In this document: positions 39,859-40,385 of the stretch, one piece after another
Position numbering within the stretch: position 1 is the stretch's first letter
How the letters are laid out: the number at the start of each line of letters is the position of its first letter
Translations under genes and position numbers: made by a program
DNA from: Pseudovibrio ascidiaceicola
GTDB lineage: Bacteria; Pseudomonadota; Alphaproteobacteria; Rhizobiales; Stappiaceae
Assembly (NCBI RefSeq): GCF_900114245.1
Contig: NZ_FOSK01000006.1
Coordinates: 312,647 to 353,031, forward strand
Reading direction: 5' to 3'
Length of the DNA stretch: 40,385 bases
The notes under the pieces: generated by a model
The model's input: only the letters and a program-made list of their open reading frames with translations
The model's database searches: none
What the model was told of the DNA's origin: nothing

Positions 39859-40385
39859 GGCTGGTTTTGCTGGACCGGGTTGTGATGGTTTGCGGCAGAT
39901 TTTGGTGAGGCGGGCATAAGTCGGGTTTTAGCTGTCTGCCTCAGGCCTGGTGGTGAGGGGGATAAGCCGGACTGAGCTGGAGTTGTGGGATCGGGCGGCT
40001 GGATCGGGCTTTTGTTCGGTTTGCTGACATAGGAACGCACAATCGCGCAGCTGACACCTAAACAACGCAGAATAACGCAAAAGAACGCAAACCCGGTGAG
40101 AGCGGTTTCGGGCGGCTGAGCGACTCGCTGAAGTATCAGAGGGACGTTTGTGGTGGTTTGGGGCTGAATGAGGCCGTGGAAGGTGTGCATTCTGTTTGAT
40201 AGAGCTGGATATCCCCGTCTGTGCAAATTTTGGATTTGTTAATTTTTGTTGTTTTGGTTTGGTGTTATTGGCTTGTTTCTGCGGTTTTGTGGTGGGTGTT
40301 TGTGATGTTTGGGTTGATATATGAAGTTGTTGAATTGTTTGAATTTTAGTTTTTGTGAGATTGTTTTGTTTTTTTGGAGTTTGCG
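39859..40385. other. Gene-free right end with phased TGCG array and C-poor tract
   Basis: No convincing gene is seen in the last 527 bp. It contains the phased array at 40034-40089 and, from 40225, a C-poor tract (four C in 161 bases). The minus-strand frame at 39816-40226 overlaps the secreted-protein gene, is Pro/Gln-rich and is rejected. Confidence 0.5.
40034..40089 (-). repeat. TGCG units phased at 10-bp steps
   Basis: On the minus strand TGCGTT occurs at units ending 40034, 40064, 40074 and 40084, and TGCGCG in the same phase at 40044; the intermediate unit is degenerate. The uniform 10-bp step suggests an array of protein sites along one face of the helix for a gene beyond the window. 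Confidence 0.45.

Noticed and set aside
39816-40226. Minus-strand 136-residue frame at the right end
   Set aside because: Pro/Gln/Thr-rich, overlaps the secreted-protein gene and has no Shine-Dalgarno; it results from skewed composition.
40225-40385. Open frame on the minus strand running in from the window edge
   Set aside because: The minus strand is nearly free of G, so few start or informative codons exist; openness follows from composition alone and the translation is low complexity.

Overview
The window looks like chromosomal DNA of a flagellated alphaproteobacterium of the Hyphomicrobiales/Rhodobacterales type. It encodes CtrA, the phosphotransferase ChpT, an EipA (DUF1134) periplasmic protein, a che operon whose CheA carries a C-terminal receiver, and FliI-FliJ, and it has GANTC (CcrM-type) sites clustered at the ctrA promoter. 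The moderate GC content together with hydroxyproline catabolism suggests a marine Stappiaceae member such as Pseudovibrio. That genus guess is inference only.

Layout. 0-5.3 kb: tRNA-Glu, a small unknown gene, the glycerol-3-phosphate repressor glpR, a membrane-anchored coiled-coil protein with a histone-H1-like tail, eipA, a YHS-like exported protein and chpT. 5.4-11.3 kb: a compact operon cheA-cheW-cheY-cheB-cheR closed by a strong terminator. 11.6-15 kb: an exported metallo-beta-lactamase-fold hydrolase, an EamA transporter, a TrmO-like tRNA methyltransferase and a class I methyltransferase. 15-17.9 kb: ctrA divergent from fliI-fliJ, sharing a 352-bp control region. 18.1-21 kb: a PqiA-like membrane protein and a large MscS-family channel. 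21.2-24.5 kb: glpD and glpK, with a helically phased TTCG operator array before glpD. 24.7-28 kb: a three-gene trans-4-hydroxy-L-proline catabolic operon (deaminase, D-hydroxyproline dehydrogenase, 2-epimerase) behind a promoter flanked by two near-identical palindromic operators. 28-31.2 kb: a LysR regulator divergent from an SDR oxidoreductase and a DUF4345 protein, then a DUF4336 protein. 31.5-34.5 kb: an SLC13/RCK_C transporter convergent with an AraC regulator. 34.8-37.7 kb: an accessory stretch with DUF805, two unrecognised proteins and an LprI-like membrane protein, AT-richer in its right half. 37.9-39.9 kb: a sodium:solute symporter and a small secreted protein. The last 500 bp hold no convincing gene but contain a 10-bp-phased TGCG array and an extremely C-poor tract.

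Functional logic. ChpT is known to pass phosphate from CckA to CtrA. CtrA controls motility genes in this class and activates eipA in Brucella. Candidate CtrA half-sites lie upstream of eipA, cheA and ctrA, so the left half of the window reads as a cell-cycle/motility neighbourhood. The centre is carbon catabolism (glycerol-3-phosphate and hydroxyproline). The right end is transport and accessory functions. I see no CRISPR array, insertion sequence, prophage or rRNA.
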